Below, in pieces: positions 21,046 to 30,410 of a stretch of 64,000 nucleotides of DNA. Position numbers and translations under genes: made by a program. The DNA comes from Prado023 sp963747335 (lineage in GTDB: Bacteria; Actinomycetota; Actinomycetes; S36-B12; CAIYMF01): NCBI GenBank assembly GCA_963747335.1, contig CAVVEV010000012.1, positions 1 to 64,000 of the forward strand. Reading direction: 5' to 3'. The notes below the pieces were generated by a model. The model was not told the origin of the DNA, ran no database searches, and worked only from the letters and a program-made list of their open reading frames with translations. Position 1 is the stretch's first letter. The number at the start of each line of letters is the position of its first letter.

Positions 21046-22163
21046 GCCTACGAGTGGAAGTAGCGGCCCGAGAGTCGCCATTATCAGCCCTCTCATCCGA
21101 CATCCGACACGCGACCGTCTACGTGGCCGCAGCTCGTCACAATCCACATGTCCGCATCTTCACTCCTGCTGGCGCGGACTTGTCGACCTGGCCGGCGGAC
21201 GTCCAGCCGGTCCAACTGCAGACTCTCAGCCACTCACACACGCGGCATTGGATGAAAGGGCTGACCGCAGCAATGTTGCGTTTCCAGCCGGACCTCATAC
21301 ACGTGCACAATGAACCCTGGGCAATCACGACCAACCGGATGCTTGCCACAGGGAAGCCGGTTGTCATCCATGGAGTGGAGAACATCTTCACCGAGGCACC
21401 GCTCCCCTATCGCCTCCGACGCACTGGTACTGGATCGGCCCTGCGGCGGGCTGCAGGCTACATAAACTGGGGTCAGACAGGTCTGCGCGCAGCAGAGAGG
21501 GCGGGCCTCGCTGCGTCGACACCTCGCACGGTTATCAGTGCCTCCCCGCCCGACCCGTCCGTCTTCGCGAGAGCGCCGTTTGCTCAGCCGAGTGGACGCC
21601 TTCGCCTGACCTTCGTGGGCAGACTAGTTCCTGAGAAGGGGGTCGGCACGATCCTTCACGCGATGGCTGCGCCGAACAGGCGAGATGCGGTCACGCTGGC
21701 TGTCGTGGGCGGGGGCCCCTTTGACGCAGACCTCCGCGGGAAGGCAGCCCAATTGAGAGTCAATGCGCGCTTCGTAGGCCCGCAGGACGCGGCCGGAACC
21801 CACGCCGCGATCGCGGAGGGTGACGTGTTGGCCGTCCCCTCGATCGACACGCCGGTTTGGTCAGAGCAGTGGGGTCGGGTCGTGGTCGAGGCGATGATGA
21901 CGGGCCGATCGGTCCTGGCCTCCGACGCCGGCGAGTTGCCCCACCTCGTCGGCCAACCTGACTGGATCTTCCGTCAGAACGATCCTGAGTCGCTGGGCCG
22001 CGCCCTCGACATCATGCTTGCGGACCCGTCGCTCGTCACGACTCGGGCCGAGGCCGCCTATCAGCGGGCCCAACAGTTCCACCCTGAAGTGCTCGCCGCG
22101 CAACTAGTCGACTTCTGGGGCGAGGTGCTCGGAGACTGGCGAGACAGGACCGGCCGCCGATGA
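21035..22163 (+). CDS. Glycosyltransferase family 4 (N-terminal frameshift)
   Basis: The N-terminus reads from GTG 21035 as PRVAIISPLIRHPTRDR and then continues in a different frame from about 21115 (VYVAAARHNPHVRIFTPAG). From there the protein is intact: LIHVHNEPWAITTNRM, LTFVGRLVPEKGVGTIL, VVGGGPFDADL and the acceptor-phosphate region WSEQWGRVVVEAMMTGRSVLA. It overlaps the methyltransferase stop by 11 bases. Corrected length is ~376 residues. Specificity unknown; it acts on a lipid-linked intermediate of the surface polymer by context. Confidence 0.85.
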
Positions 22164-22182
22164 ACGTCAGTAGATTCCGGGC

Positions 22183-23034
22183 ATGACCAACGGGGGGGTG
22201 GCAACGGATACGGAGCGAACTCATACGGTCGCCGTGGTGATGACCTGCCACAACCGCCGCGAGGCTACCAGCGCCTGCATTCGTGCCCTCCGGGAGCAGT
22301 CGACAGACGGCGCGCGCGTCTCCCTCTTCGTCACCGACGACGGCTCCACCGATGGGACCTCCGAGGCGATCCTCGCACTCTGGCCCGAGGCCACGATCCA
22401 GGTCGGCTCTGGAAGCCTCTATTGGGCTGCAGGAATGGCGCGGGCCGAACGAGCCGCCGTCGCGGGCAAACCTGACTACCTGCTCTGGCTTAACGACGAC
22501 ACGAACCTCAAGCCCGGAGCCCTCCAGACGCTGCTTGACCTCAGCGATGAGTTGCCCGGGTCGATCATCGTCGGAGCCGCTGAGGACCCAGATACCGGCG
22601 AGCTCACCTACGGCGGGCGCATCCGCATCGACTGGCATCCCCAGCGGTTCCGGCGCCTACCTGCCTCACCCGAACCGCAACGGGCGGACACCTTCCATGG
22701 CAATGTGGTGCTGGTCCCCATGACCGTTCGCCGCAGGGTGGGCCCCATCGATGGCGCCTTCCCGCACGCCTACGCTGACGACGACTACGGGCTGCGCGCG
22801 ACTGGACTGGGCATCCCGATCATCCAGGCGCCCGGGACCCTCGCGACCTGCCGGGAGAACCTCGGACCGACGAATGGGTCCTCGACAGCGCGCGCCCGGT
22901 GGAAGCAGGTCCAGTCCCCGAAAGGACTTCCCTGGCGCGCCCAGCTGCGGTACCTGCGCCGCCACGGGGACTGGCGATGGCCCGCGATCTTCGTCGGCCA
23001 GCAGGTGACCCGCGCGGTGGGCAGGAGGCCGTGA
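22183..23034 (+). CDS. Glycosyltransferase family 2, rhamnosyltransferase-like
   Basis: Intact, 283 residues. GT-A inverting enzyme: VAVVMTCHNRREATSACI at the N-terminus, FVTDDGSTDGT, then GSLYWAAGMARAER and LLWLNDDTNLKPGAL with the DDD/DxD metal site. The GSLYW..G..RA signature is frequent in rhamnosyltransferase-like members, but no dTDP-rhamnose genes lie in this window, so the sugar is open. It follows the preceding gene by 19 bases. Confidence 0.87.
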   Translation: MTNGGVATDTERTHTVAVVMTCHNRREATSACIRALREQSTDGARVSLFVTDDGSTDGTSEAILALWPEATIQVGSGSLYWAAGMARAERAAVAGKPDYLLWLNDDTNLKPGALQTLLDLSDELPGSIIVGAAEDPDTGELTYGGRIRIDWHPQRFRRLPASPEPQRADTFHGNVVLVPMTVRRRVGPIDGAFPHAYADDDYGLRATGLGIPIIQAPGTLATCRENLGPTNGSSTARARWKQVQSPKGLPWRAQLRYLRRHGDWRWPAIFVGQQVTRAVGRRP

Positions 23035-23092
23035 GCAGGTCGCCGCGCTCACGCGCCGGCCGGCCCGGGTTCGTCGATGAGCGGACAGCATC

Positions 23093-24606
23093 ATGAGTGA
23101 CCTGCCCGTCTCGAACCCGGAGGAGAGCAACTCGCGGCGCGTCCTGCGGGGGTTCGTCGCGATGTCCGCGAGTTCCTTCGGGGTCATGGCGGTCCAGCTC
23201 GGGTATGCGGCGATCACTTCACGGCTGCTCCCACCGAGCGCGTTCGGGGCGTACGCGGTGGCGCTCTCCGGTGTCGGGCTGATCGGCATGCTCGGAGGCT
23301 CGTCGCTCGGGCAGTCGGCTGCACGGCGCGATCACGACTCGGTGCAACTCGACCGGTCCCTCGTCACCCTCGCACTCCTCTTCGGCGGCACGACGGCACT
23401 CGTCGCCATGCTGCTCGCGCCGGTCTGGGGCCAGTTGTGGGGCGTGCCGGAATCGGCGCCCGTGACTCGCGTCTTGGCGCTCGGAATCCCCCTGACCGCA
23501 CTGGCATCGGTGCTGGCAGGCATCCTGCGTCGAGGTGGCCGCACCTCGGCGGTCGCGGGTCGCACCGCGATCGGACAACTGACCGGAATGGCCATCGGGC
23601 TTGCCGCCGTCCTCAGTATGAAGACTGCTTGGAGCCTTGGGGTCACCGCAGTGGCAGGAGCGGTCGTGACCTTGGCTCTACTTGCAGCATCCCTTCCGCG
23701 CGAAAGGTTGACGCCGACCCGCCCCACCTCGGCGTCGATTGACGAAGTAATCTACAGTGCCAAGACAGCCGGGATGGACCTCCTGCGGTACGGCACCAAC
23801 ATAATCGCCCCCTGGTCGATTGGGCGATTCGTTGGGGATGCGGGGCTGGGCGGCTACAACAGGGCTACCACGGTGCTCACCCTGCCGCTGGAGGCCCTAC
23901 AACGGGCCTTCACATACTCGCTGTTCCCCGAGCTGCGGCCGGGCGGCCCGGCGAGCCGCAGCAGCAAACCCCTGACGGACATAATGATCTTGGTGACTTG
24001 GCCGGCCGTCATCGTCGCCGGAACCGGATTCTTCGCCGCACCGCCGCTGCTCTCACTGATTCTGGGCCCAGGATCGGGAGTCTGCCGAGTCCCTTGCAGG
24101 AATCGCAGGGCCTTCTCGGAGTCGTGCCCATGGTGCGGGTTCCCCTCGCGTCGTCACTGGAGGCTCAGGGCTTCTTCCGAGCGACTGCGCTCGGATGGTT
24201 GTTGGGAGCCGTGTGCATCAGCGTCGGCGCTTGGGCAACTGCCCGTTCGGCTGACCCGAGGGACGCCATGTGGGGCCTGCTGACGGCCGCAGTGGTGCCG
24301 ATCGCAATCTATGCGCCTGCCCTAGAACGCCTAGACGCCCTGGATTCGCGCCGCTGGGTCCGCGCGGCGCTCCCCATCGTTGGGCTGCAATTTGCTCTCG
24401 CGGCGCTTGTAGCTGCGGGCACATCCCAAGTTGAAGGTGATTCTGCGGCACTTGCAGTGGTGGCGATTGTAAGTTCAATCGAGGGGGCGATCTTGTGGCA
24501 TCTCAAGGGCCGAACGTCGTTCGGAAAGGTCGCGGTCGCGTACGGCATTCCCCGGGTTCAGCTAGCCTGCCGCGCCCTAATCCATTGCCGATGCGTACAT
24601 GCGTAG
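23093..24606 (+). CDS. Polysaccharide flippase (Wzx-like, MOP superfamily), one frameshift
   Basis: Moves the lipid-linked repeat unit across the membrane. About 500 residues with ~12 hydrophobic segments, beginning with VLRGFVAMSASSFGVMAVQLGYAAITSRLLPPSAFGAYAVALS, the usual Wzx opening. The region around TAGMDLLRYGTNIIAPWSIGRFVG fits the middle helices. The frame shifts near 24085, after LLSLILGP, and the rest continues in the neighbouring frame to the stop at 24606. It converges with the next gene and overlaps it by 30 bases. Confidence 0.85.
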
Positions 24607-25740
24607 ATGGGCATCTACCACGGCTTCCCTCGAATACCGTGATTGAAGCAACTCATGCGCGACTTCAGGCACAGAGCGAGGGGCACGCTCAAGATGGGCC
24701 AGAATGGCGTCAGACAATGCTCGTGGAGAGCGGACATCCACGAGCGTGCCGGCCGCGCCCTCCGCGAGCACCCACGGCACCGCACCTGAGTCACGTCCCC
24801 CGATGACTGGGGTGCCCAGCATCATCGCCTCGACGAGAGTGTTGCCGAACGACTCCTCCAGAGATGGGTGGACCAGGCACCACGCTGCCGCCACTTCAAC
24901 GGCCAGTTTCTCTCGTCTCAGTGGCCCCAAGAAGTCGATCCCCTCCGTTACGCCAGCTGCCGCCAGACGACCAGCCAGGGGGTCCAGCTCGCCGAGCCCT
25001 TGGCCGACGAGCCGGAGCCTCGCTTCGGGAATCTCTCTACGCACCTTTCTGAATGACCGCACCAGGCCCTCGATATTCTTGCGCGGGCTGGGGTCAGCCA
25101 CGCAGATGGCCGTCGGAATGCCGGACTTGACCCGCTCCACCGCGGGAAGTTCCGGCGCCATGTTCGGGATGATGGTGATCATGCGTGAATAGAGCATCTG
25201 CCGGCGCCAAGCGTCCAACATGTAGGGAGACGCCACCACCAAGTTCCTAATGCCGGGCCTCGCTCGCCATGCAACCCCAAGACGTGCCAAGCGGTACGCG
25301 TCGGGGACGTGTCGAAGAATGGTCCAAGGCGCATCCCTGGCCGTCGTCACGTGTTGCAGCCCCGAGTCCTGAGCCGCGAGCTCGAACTCGTAAGTCCAGT
25401 GAGCGTGCACGATTTCGGGTTTGGTGTCGCGCAACACGTCCACCATCGCTCGCCGTTCAATGGCGTAAAGGTCGGGCAGATGGTGGCGTGGCCGGGGCCT
25501 CGCAGGCCTAATCGCGAGATGAAACTCTGGGCCATGCAGATCAATGGAGTCGACCTCGGGGGACGGATCCGTGGTCACGAATGTGACTCGGTGCCCTGCC
25601 TCGACCAAGCCCTTGGCGAGCTCACTCACGGCGGAGGCGGCCTGGTGACCGACGATTCTCGAAGCCACTGAGGCGTCGTCCGGGTGGAGCAACCCGACGA
25701 GATCCCGGGGCGAGCACCACCCCACGAGCGCGATGTGCAC
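24577..25740 (-). CDS. Glycosyltransferase family 4
   Basis: Intact GT-B enzyme of ~388 residues. Motifs: HIALVGWCSPRDLVGLLHPDD at the N-terminus, KPEIVHAHWTYEFE, TAICVADPSPRKNIEGLVRSF, LRLVGQGLGELDPLA and LEESFGNTLVEAMMLGTPVIG, the EX7E region. I start it at GTG 25740, which has GGAGGGG eight bases before it, rather than at the upstream ATG 25770. It reads in the same direction as the polymerase/ligase gene. Specificity unknown. Confidence 0.87.
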   Translation of the reverse strand: MHIALVGWCSPRDLVGLLHPDDASVASRIVGHQAASAVSELAKGLVEAGHRVTFVTTDPSPEVDSIDLHGPEFHLAIRPARPRPRHHLPDLYAIERRAMVDVLRDTKPEIVHAHWTYEFELAAQDSGLQHVTTARDAPWTILRHVPDAYRLARLGVAWRARPGIRNLVVASPYMLDAWRRQMLYSRMITIIPNMAPELPAVERVKSGIPTAICVADPSPRKNIEGLVRSFRKVRREIPEARLRLVGQGLGELDPLAGRLAAAGVTEGIDFLGPLRREKLAVEVAAAWCLVHPSLEESFGNTLVEAMMLGTPVIGGRDSGAVPWVLAEGAAGTLVDVRSPRALSDAILAHLERAPRSVPEVAHELLQSRYSREAVVDAHLRMYASAMD

Positions 25741-25780
25741 TATGCAGCCCCTCCGATTCCAGACAAGCACCGAGCGACCG

Positions 25781-27112
25781 TCATGCGACCTCGGCCGCGC
25801 TCGAATCGCCGTTCATCTGACTCCCGAAACCCCACTCAGCCCCGACCCGACCACCTTGCGAGCCTTGAGCTCCATTGATGGGTTCCGGGGTGCAGACTGC
25901 AATCACCGCCACGTATCCCACGACCCCCATGGTCAACTCAAAAAGGTGCGCGTAGTTGTCACCCAGAGCAAGGGTCAAGACAACCAGGAAGAGAGGGATG
26001 CCACCGCGCTCGCCGCGTACCGAGAGAAGCAGCGAGAGCATCAGTATCAAGACGAAGAGAAGCCCGAGAACTCCGCTGTATAGGAGATGCTCGAACACGA
26101 TCGAGTGCAGACGGGCAGCCCAAGGCGGCAACAGACCTGACTCGACAAGATCAGCCCCCGCGCCCGGCCCCCCCAGCCCCCACAACCAGTCCGATCCCAA
26201 GAGCCTGGGCACGGATGCCCAGACCTCATAGCGGCCGGTGCCGGTCGCCGCATTGCTGTCCGTCGCAAGCGACTGGATCGTGACCCAGCCGACCAGCCCA
26301 GCAGCAACGACGACCCCCAGGCGAAGCCGCAGCTTCCCTTGTAGGACCACGTACGCGACGGTGCCGAGCAGAGCGGCCAGGCCCGCTGTCCGCGAAGACG
26401 AGGCAAGCAACAGCGGAGTTGAAAGGCCAAGAAGTGGCCACGAGAGTCGAGTTCCTGCCAGCGCCAGCCCAATGCCCATCGCCGAAAAGGCACCCAGCGC
26501 ATTGGGGTGAGCGAACATCCCCGACCAGCGCGCATCTAGGCCCATGGCGGAAAGGGCTGGGTTCCAGTACGGCGAATCGACATCCAGAGCCTCGCCGGAC
26601 CCTCCCGACCCCGTGCCCTCCATAAGCCCGAACGGGAGCAGCAGCAGCATTAGCCCCGCAAACGTGGTCCAGACTGGTGTGATTCCCCGCTCGACCAAGT
26701 TCCGGTCGATCCGCACCCACCACAACACCCCAAGACCCGCGAAGAGCGATAGCTGCGGCAGGTAAGGCCACGAGCCCACCAAGAGCGCGAGCAATTGGAT
26801 CGACACGACTGCAAGCCAGAGGGCAGCCCATGCGCGCCTCGGCCAGACCGGATACCGCTGAAGACCACTCTTGGGCACGAACGCAGCTTCGACCACCCCG
26901 GCACCTAGCACAAACAGCCCGAGCCCCGTGGCCGACCTAGGGTCGAGAACTCCGAGCGCCAGCAGGAGTGTCGGCAGCAGTTGCGATCCGACGACCAGTC
27001 CGACTGCAAGTCTTCGATGGCCCTGCTGAGAGGCCTGAGCTCGTAACAGAAGCCACGCGAGCCCCAATGCGAGACCAGCAGCAAGAAGTAGGACGGTCGT
27101 CGGGGATGGCAT
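25781..27112 (-). CDS. O-antigen ligase/polymerase-like membrane protein (Wzy/WaaL-like)
   Basis: Intact, 443 residues, with about 12 hydrophobic helices. A large periplasm-equivalent loop between helices contains GMFAHPNALGAFSAMGIGLALAG, GLGGPGAGADLVESG and the histidine of LHSIVFEHLLYSG; an HPN or H(S)xxxE pattern of this kind is typical of the Wzy_C/O-antigen ligase superfamily. It would polymerise the repeat unit delivered by the flippase. The gmd stop lies two bases upstream of its ATG, so the two genes form an operon. Confidence 0.85.
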   Translation of the reverse strand: MPSPTTVLLLAAGLALGLAWLLLRAQASQQGHRRLAVGLVVGSQLLPTLLLALGVLDPRSATGLGLFVLGAGVVEAAFVPKSGLQRYPVWPRRAWAALWLAVVSIQLLALLVGSWPYLPQLSLFAGLGVLWWVRIDRNLVERGITPVWTTFAGLMLLLLPFGLMEGTGSGGSGEALDVDSPYWNPALSAMGLDARWSGMFAHPNALGAFSAMGIGLALAGTRLSWPLLGLSTPLLLASSSRTAGLAALLGTVAYVVLQGKLRLRLGVVVAAGLVGWVTIQSLATDSNAATGTGRYEVWASVPRLLGSDWLWGLGGPGAGADLVESGLLPPWAARLHSIVFEHLLYSGVLGLLFVLILMLSLLLSVRGERGGIPLFLVVLTLALGDNYAHLFELTMGVVGYVAVIAVCTPEPINGAQGSQGGRVGAEWGFGSQMNGDSSAAEVA

Positions 27113-27114
27113 CG

Positions 27115-28203
27115 CTAGAACGACGGCTCTGTCAGCGCCGCGCGGTCAGCAGCCACCATCAACCGCGCCAACTCCGGCGTCAGCGTCTCCGGCTTCCACC
27201 CCAGCTTCGCCGCCGCCTTCGACGCGTCCCCGATCAGGTCGTCCACCTCGGTCGGGCGCAGGTACCGCTCGTCGAACCGCACGTGCTTCTCCCAGTCCAG
27301 CCCCGCGTGCTCGAACGCGATCTGCAGGAAGTCGCGCACCGTGTACGAGGTCCCTGTGGCGATCACGAAGTCGTCGGGCTCGTCGGCCTGCAGCATCCGC
27401 CACATCGCCTCGACGTACTCCTTGGCGTAGCCCCAGTCGCGGACCGCGTCGAGGTTGCCCATGTAGAGGTGCTCCTGCAGGCCCGGCGGCGATCCGCGCC
27501 ACCGCCATCGTGATCTTGCGGGTCACGAACGTCTCGCCGCGGCGCGGCGACTCGTGGTTGAACAGGATCCCGTTGATCGCGAACAGCCCGTAGGCCTCGC
27601 GGTAGTTGCGGGTCATCCAGTAGGAGTAGACCTTCGCCGCCCCGTACGGGGAGCGCGGGTAGAACGGCGTCAGACTCGTTCTGCGGCGGCGGGGTCGCAC
27701 CGAACATCTCCGAGCTCGACGCCTGGTAGAACCGGGCCGGCACCTTCGACTCCCGGATCGCCTCGAGCATCCGGGTGGTGCCCAGGCCGGTCACGTCGCC
27801 GGTGAACTCCGGCTCGTCGAAGCTGACCCGCACGTGCGACTGCGCGGCCAGGTGGTAGACCTCGTGTGGGCTGGATCCGCTCCATCAGCGTCACCAGCCG
27901 CGAGCCGTCGGTCAGGTCGCCGTAGTGCAGGAACAGCCGGGCATTCGGGTCGTGCGGGTCCTGGTAGAGGTGGTCGATGCGCGCGGTGTTGAACGTCGAC
28001 GCCCGACGGATCAGGCCGTGGACCTCGTAGCCCTTCTCCAGCAGCAGCTCGGCCAGGTACGAGCCGTCCTGGCCGGTGATCCCGGTGATCAGGGCGGTGC
28101 GGCCCTCGGTGGGTGAGCCGTTCGCGGCGTGCTTGCTGGGGTGGGCTGTGGGCGGCGAGTCAGCGGGCGCGGCGCTCCCAGTCCTGACCTGGACCATCGG
28201 CAT
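27115..28203 (-). CDS. gmd: GDP-mannose 4,6-dehydratase (frameshifted)
   Basis: Makes GDP-4-keto-6-deoxymannose from GDP-mannose with NADP+, first step to GDP-L-fucose. Features: ALITGITGQDGSYLAELLLEKGYEVHGL (Rossmann motif), RARSTFNTARIDHLY-like segment (here RRASTFNTARIDHLY), YGDLTDGSRL, EVYHLAAQSHVRVSFDEPEF, YQASSSEMFG, catalytic YxxxK in SPYGAAKVYSY, and FNHESPRRGETFVTRKI. Frame changes near 27868, 27672 and 27480; with these corrected the protein has ~360 residues plus an N-terminal extension, the normal size. The partner GDP-fucose synthase is at 49736. A fragment of the same gene is found at 37115-37440. Confidence 0.9.
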
Positions 28204-28275
28204 CCCCTTCGCCGGTGGGACCACCCCCGCGGGGCCCCGTCTGGGGAGAAGGGTACGCGACACTCCCGGAGCGCA

Positions 28276-30410
28276 TCACAACGGTGTGATCGCGGTGGTC
28301 ATCGGCCCGCCTCCGGGCCCGACCTGGTTACGGGCCTCCACCCGGAACCGGTAGCTCGACGTCGAGGCCAACCCGATCACCGTGTACGTGGTGTCCGTGG
28401 ACCCAGTGCTGTACGTCACCACGGTCCAGGTCGCCCCATCATCCTCGCTACGCAACACCTTGTACCCCAGGATCGGCAGACCACCGGTATCACCCGGCGC
28501 CCCCCAGGACAACGCCACCGAACTCGGACCCGCCACACCCGACAACCCCGTCACCGGACCCGGCACCGTCGCCGGGATCGTCACCGCAGCCGACGGGACC
28601 GACCACGCACCCGGACCACCCCAGTTCTCAGCAGCCACCCGGAACACCCACGACTCACCCTTGGCCAGACCCGACACCAGCATGCTGGTGCTGCCCGAAC
28701 CTGGCACCCACCCCGCAACCGTCCACACCGGAGTCCCAGACGCCAGCGACTTCTGCACCACATACCCCGTGATCGGCGTCCCACCAGAGTCAGCCGGAAC
28801 CGACCACGACACCGTCGCCCGCCCACCACCGGGACCCGCCACAGCCGACACACCCGACGGCGCACCCGGCGGAGCAGACGGCAACGGTGTGATCGCGGTG
28901 GTCATCGGCCCGCCTCCGGGCCCGACCTGGTTACGGGCCTCCACCCGGAACCGGTAGCTCGACGTCGAGGCCAACCCGATCACCGTGTACGTGGTGTCCG
29001 TGGACCCAGTGCTGTACGTCACCACGGTCCAGGTCGCCCCATCATCCTCGCTACGCAACACCTTGTACCCCAGGATCGGCAGACCACCGGTATCACCCGG
29101 CGCCCCCCAGGACAACGCCACCGAACTCGGACCCGCCACACCCGACAACCCCGTCACCGGACCCGGCACCGTCGCCGGGATCGTCACCGCAGCCGACGGA
29201 TCCGACCACGCACCCGGACCACCCCAGTTCTCAGCAGCCACCCGGAACACCCACGACTCACCCTTGACCAGACCCGACACCAGCATGCTGGTGCTGCCCG
29301 AACCCGGCACCCACCCCGCAACCGTCCACACCGGAGTCCCGGACGCCAGCGACTTCTGCACCACATACCCCGTGATCGGCGTCCCACCAGAGTCAGCCGG
29401 AACCGACCACGACACCGTCGCCCGCCCACCACCGGGACCCGCCACAGCCGACACACCCGACGGCGCACCCGGCGGAGCAGACGGCAACGGTGTGATCGCG
29501 GTGGTCATCGGCCCGCCTCCGGGCCCGACCTGGTTACGGGCCTCCACCCGGAACCGGTAGCTCGACGTCGAGGCCAACCCGATCACCGTGTACGTGGTGT
29601 CCGTGGACCCAGTGCTGTACGTCACCACGGTCCAGGTCGCCCCATCATCCTCGCTACGCAACACCTTGTACCCCAGGATCGGCAGACCACCGGTATCACC
29701 CGGCGCCCCCCAGGACAACGCCACCGAACTCGGACCCGCCACACCCGACAACCCCGTCACCGGACCCGGCACCGTCGCCGGGATCGTCACCGCAGCCGAC
29801 GGATCCGACCACGCACCCGGACCACCCCAGTTCTCAGCAGCCACCCGGAACACCCACGACTCACCCTTGACCAGACCCGACACCAGCATGCTGGTGCTGC
29901 CCGAACCCGGCACCCACCCCGCAACCGTCCACACCGGAGTCCCAGACGCCAGCGACTTCTGCACCACATACCCCGTGATCGGCGTCCCACCAGAGTCAGC
30001 CGGAACCGACCACGACACCGTCGCCCGCCCACCACCGGGACCCGCCACAGCCGACACACCCGACGGCGCACCCGGCGGAGCAGACGGCAACGGTGTGATC
30101 GCGGTGGTCATCGGCCCGCCTCCGGGCCCGACCTGGTTACGGGCCTCCACCCGGAACCGGTAGCTCGACGTCGAGGCCAACCCGATCACCGTGTACGTGG
30201 TGTCCGTGGACCCAGTGCTGTACGTCACCACGGTCCAGGTCGCCCCATCATCCTCGCTACGCAACACCTTGTACCCCAGGATCGGCAGACCACCGGTATC
30301 ACCCGGCGCCCCCCAGGACAACGCCACCGAACTCGGACCCGCCACACCCGACAACCCCGTCACCGGACCCGGCACCGTCGCCGGGATCGTCACCGCAGCC
30401 GACGGGACCG
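28276..30410 (-). repeat. 603-bp tandem repeat encoding FnIII domain pairs
   Basis: Three full units plus a half unit with an exact period of 603 bases (equivalent points at 28382, 28985, 29588 and 30191). Each unit encodes two FnIII domains (201 residues). Adjacent copies differ at only a few bases (for example GACGGGACC versus GACGGATCC near 28597/29200), so the duplication is very recent or kept uniform by recombination. Copy number could be misassembled. Confidence 0.93.

Noticed and set aside
28276..30410. CRISPR-like array, because of evenly spaced repeats
   Set aside because: The period is 603 bases and the whole unit is coding FnIII sequence; there are no spacers and no cas genes.
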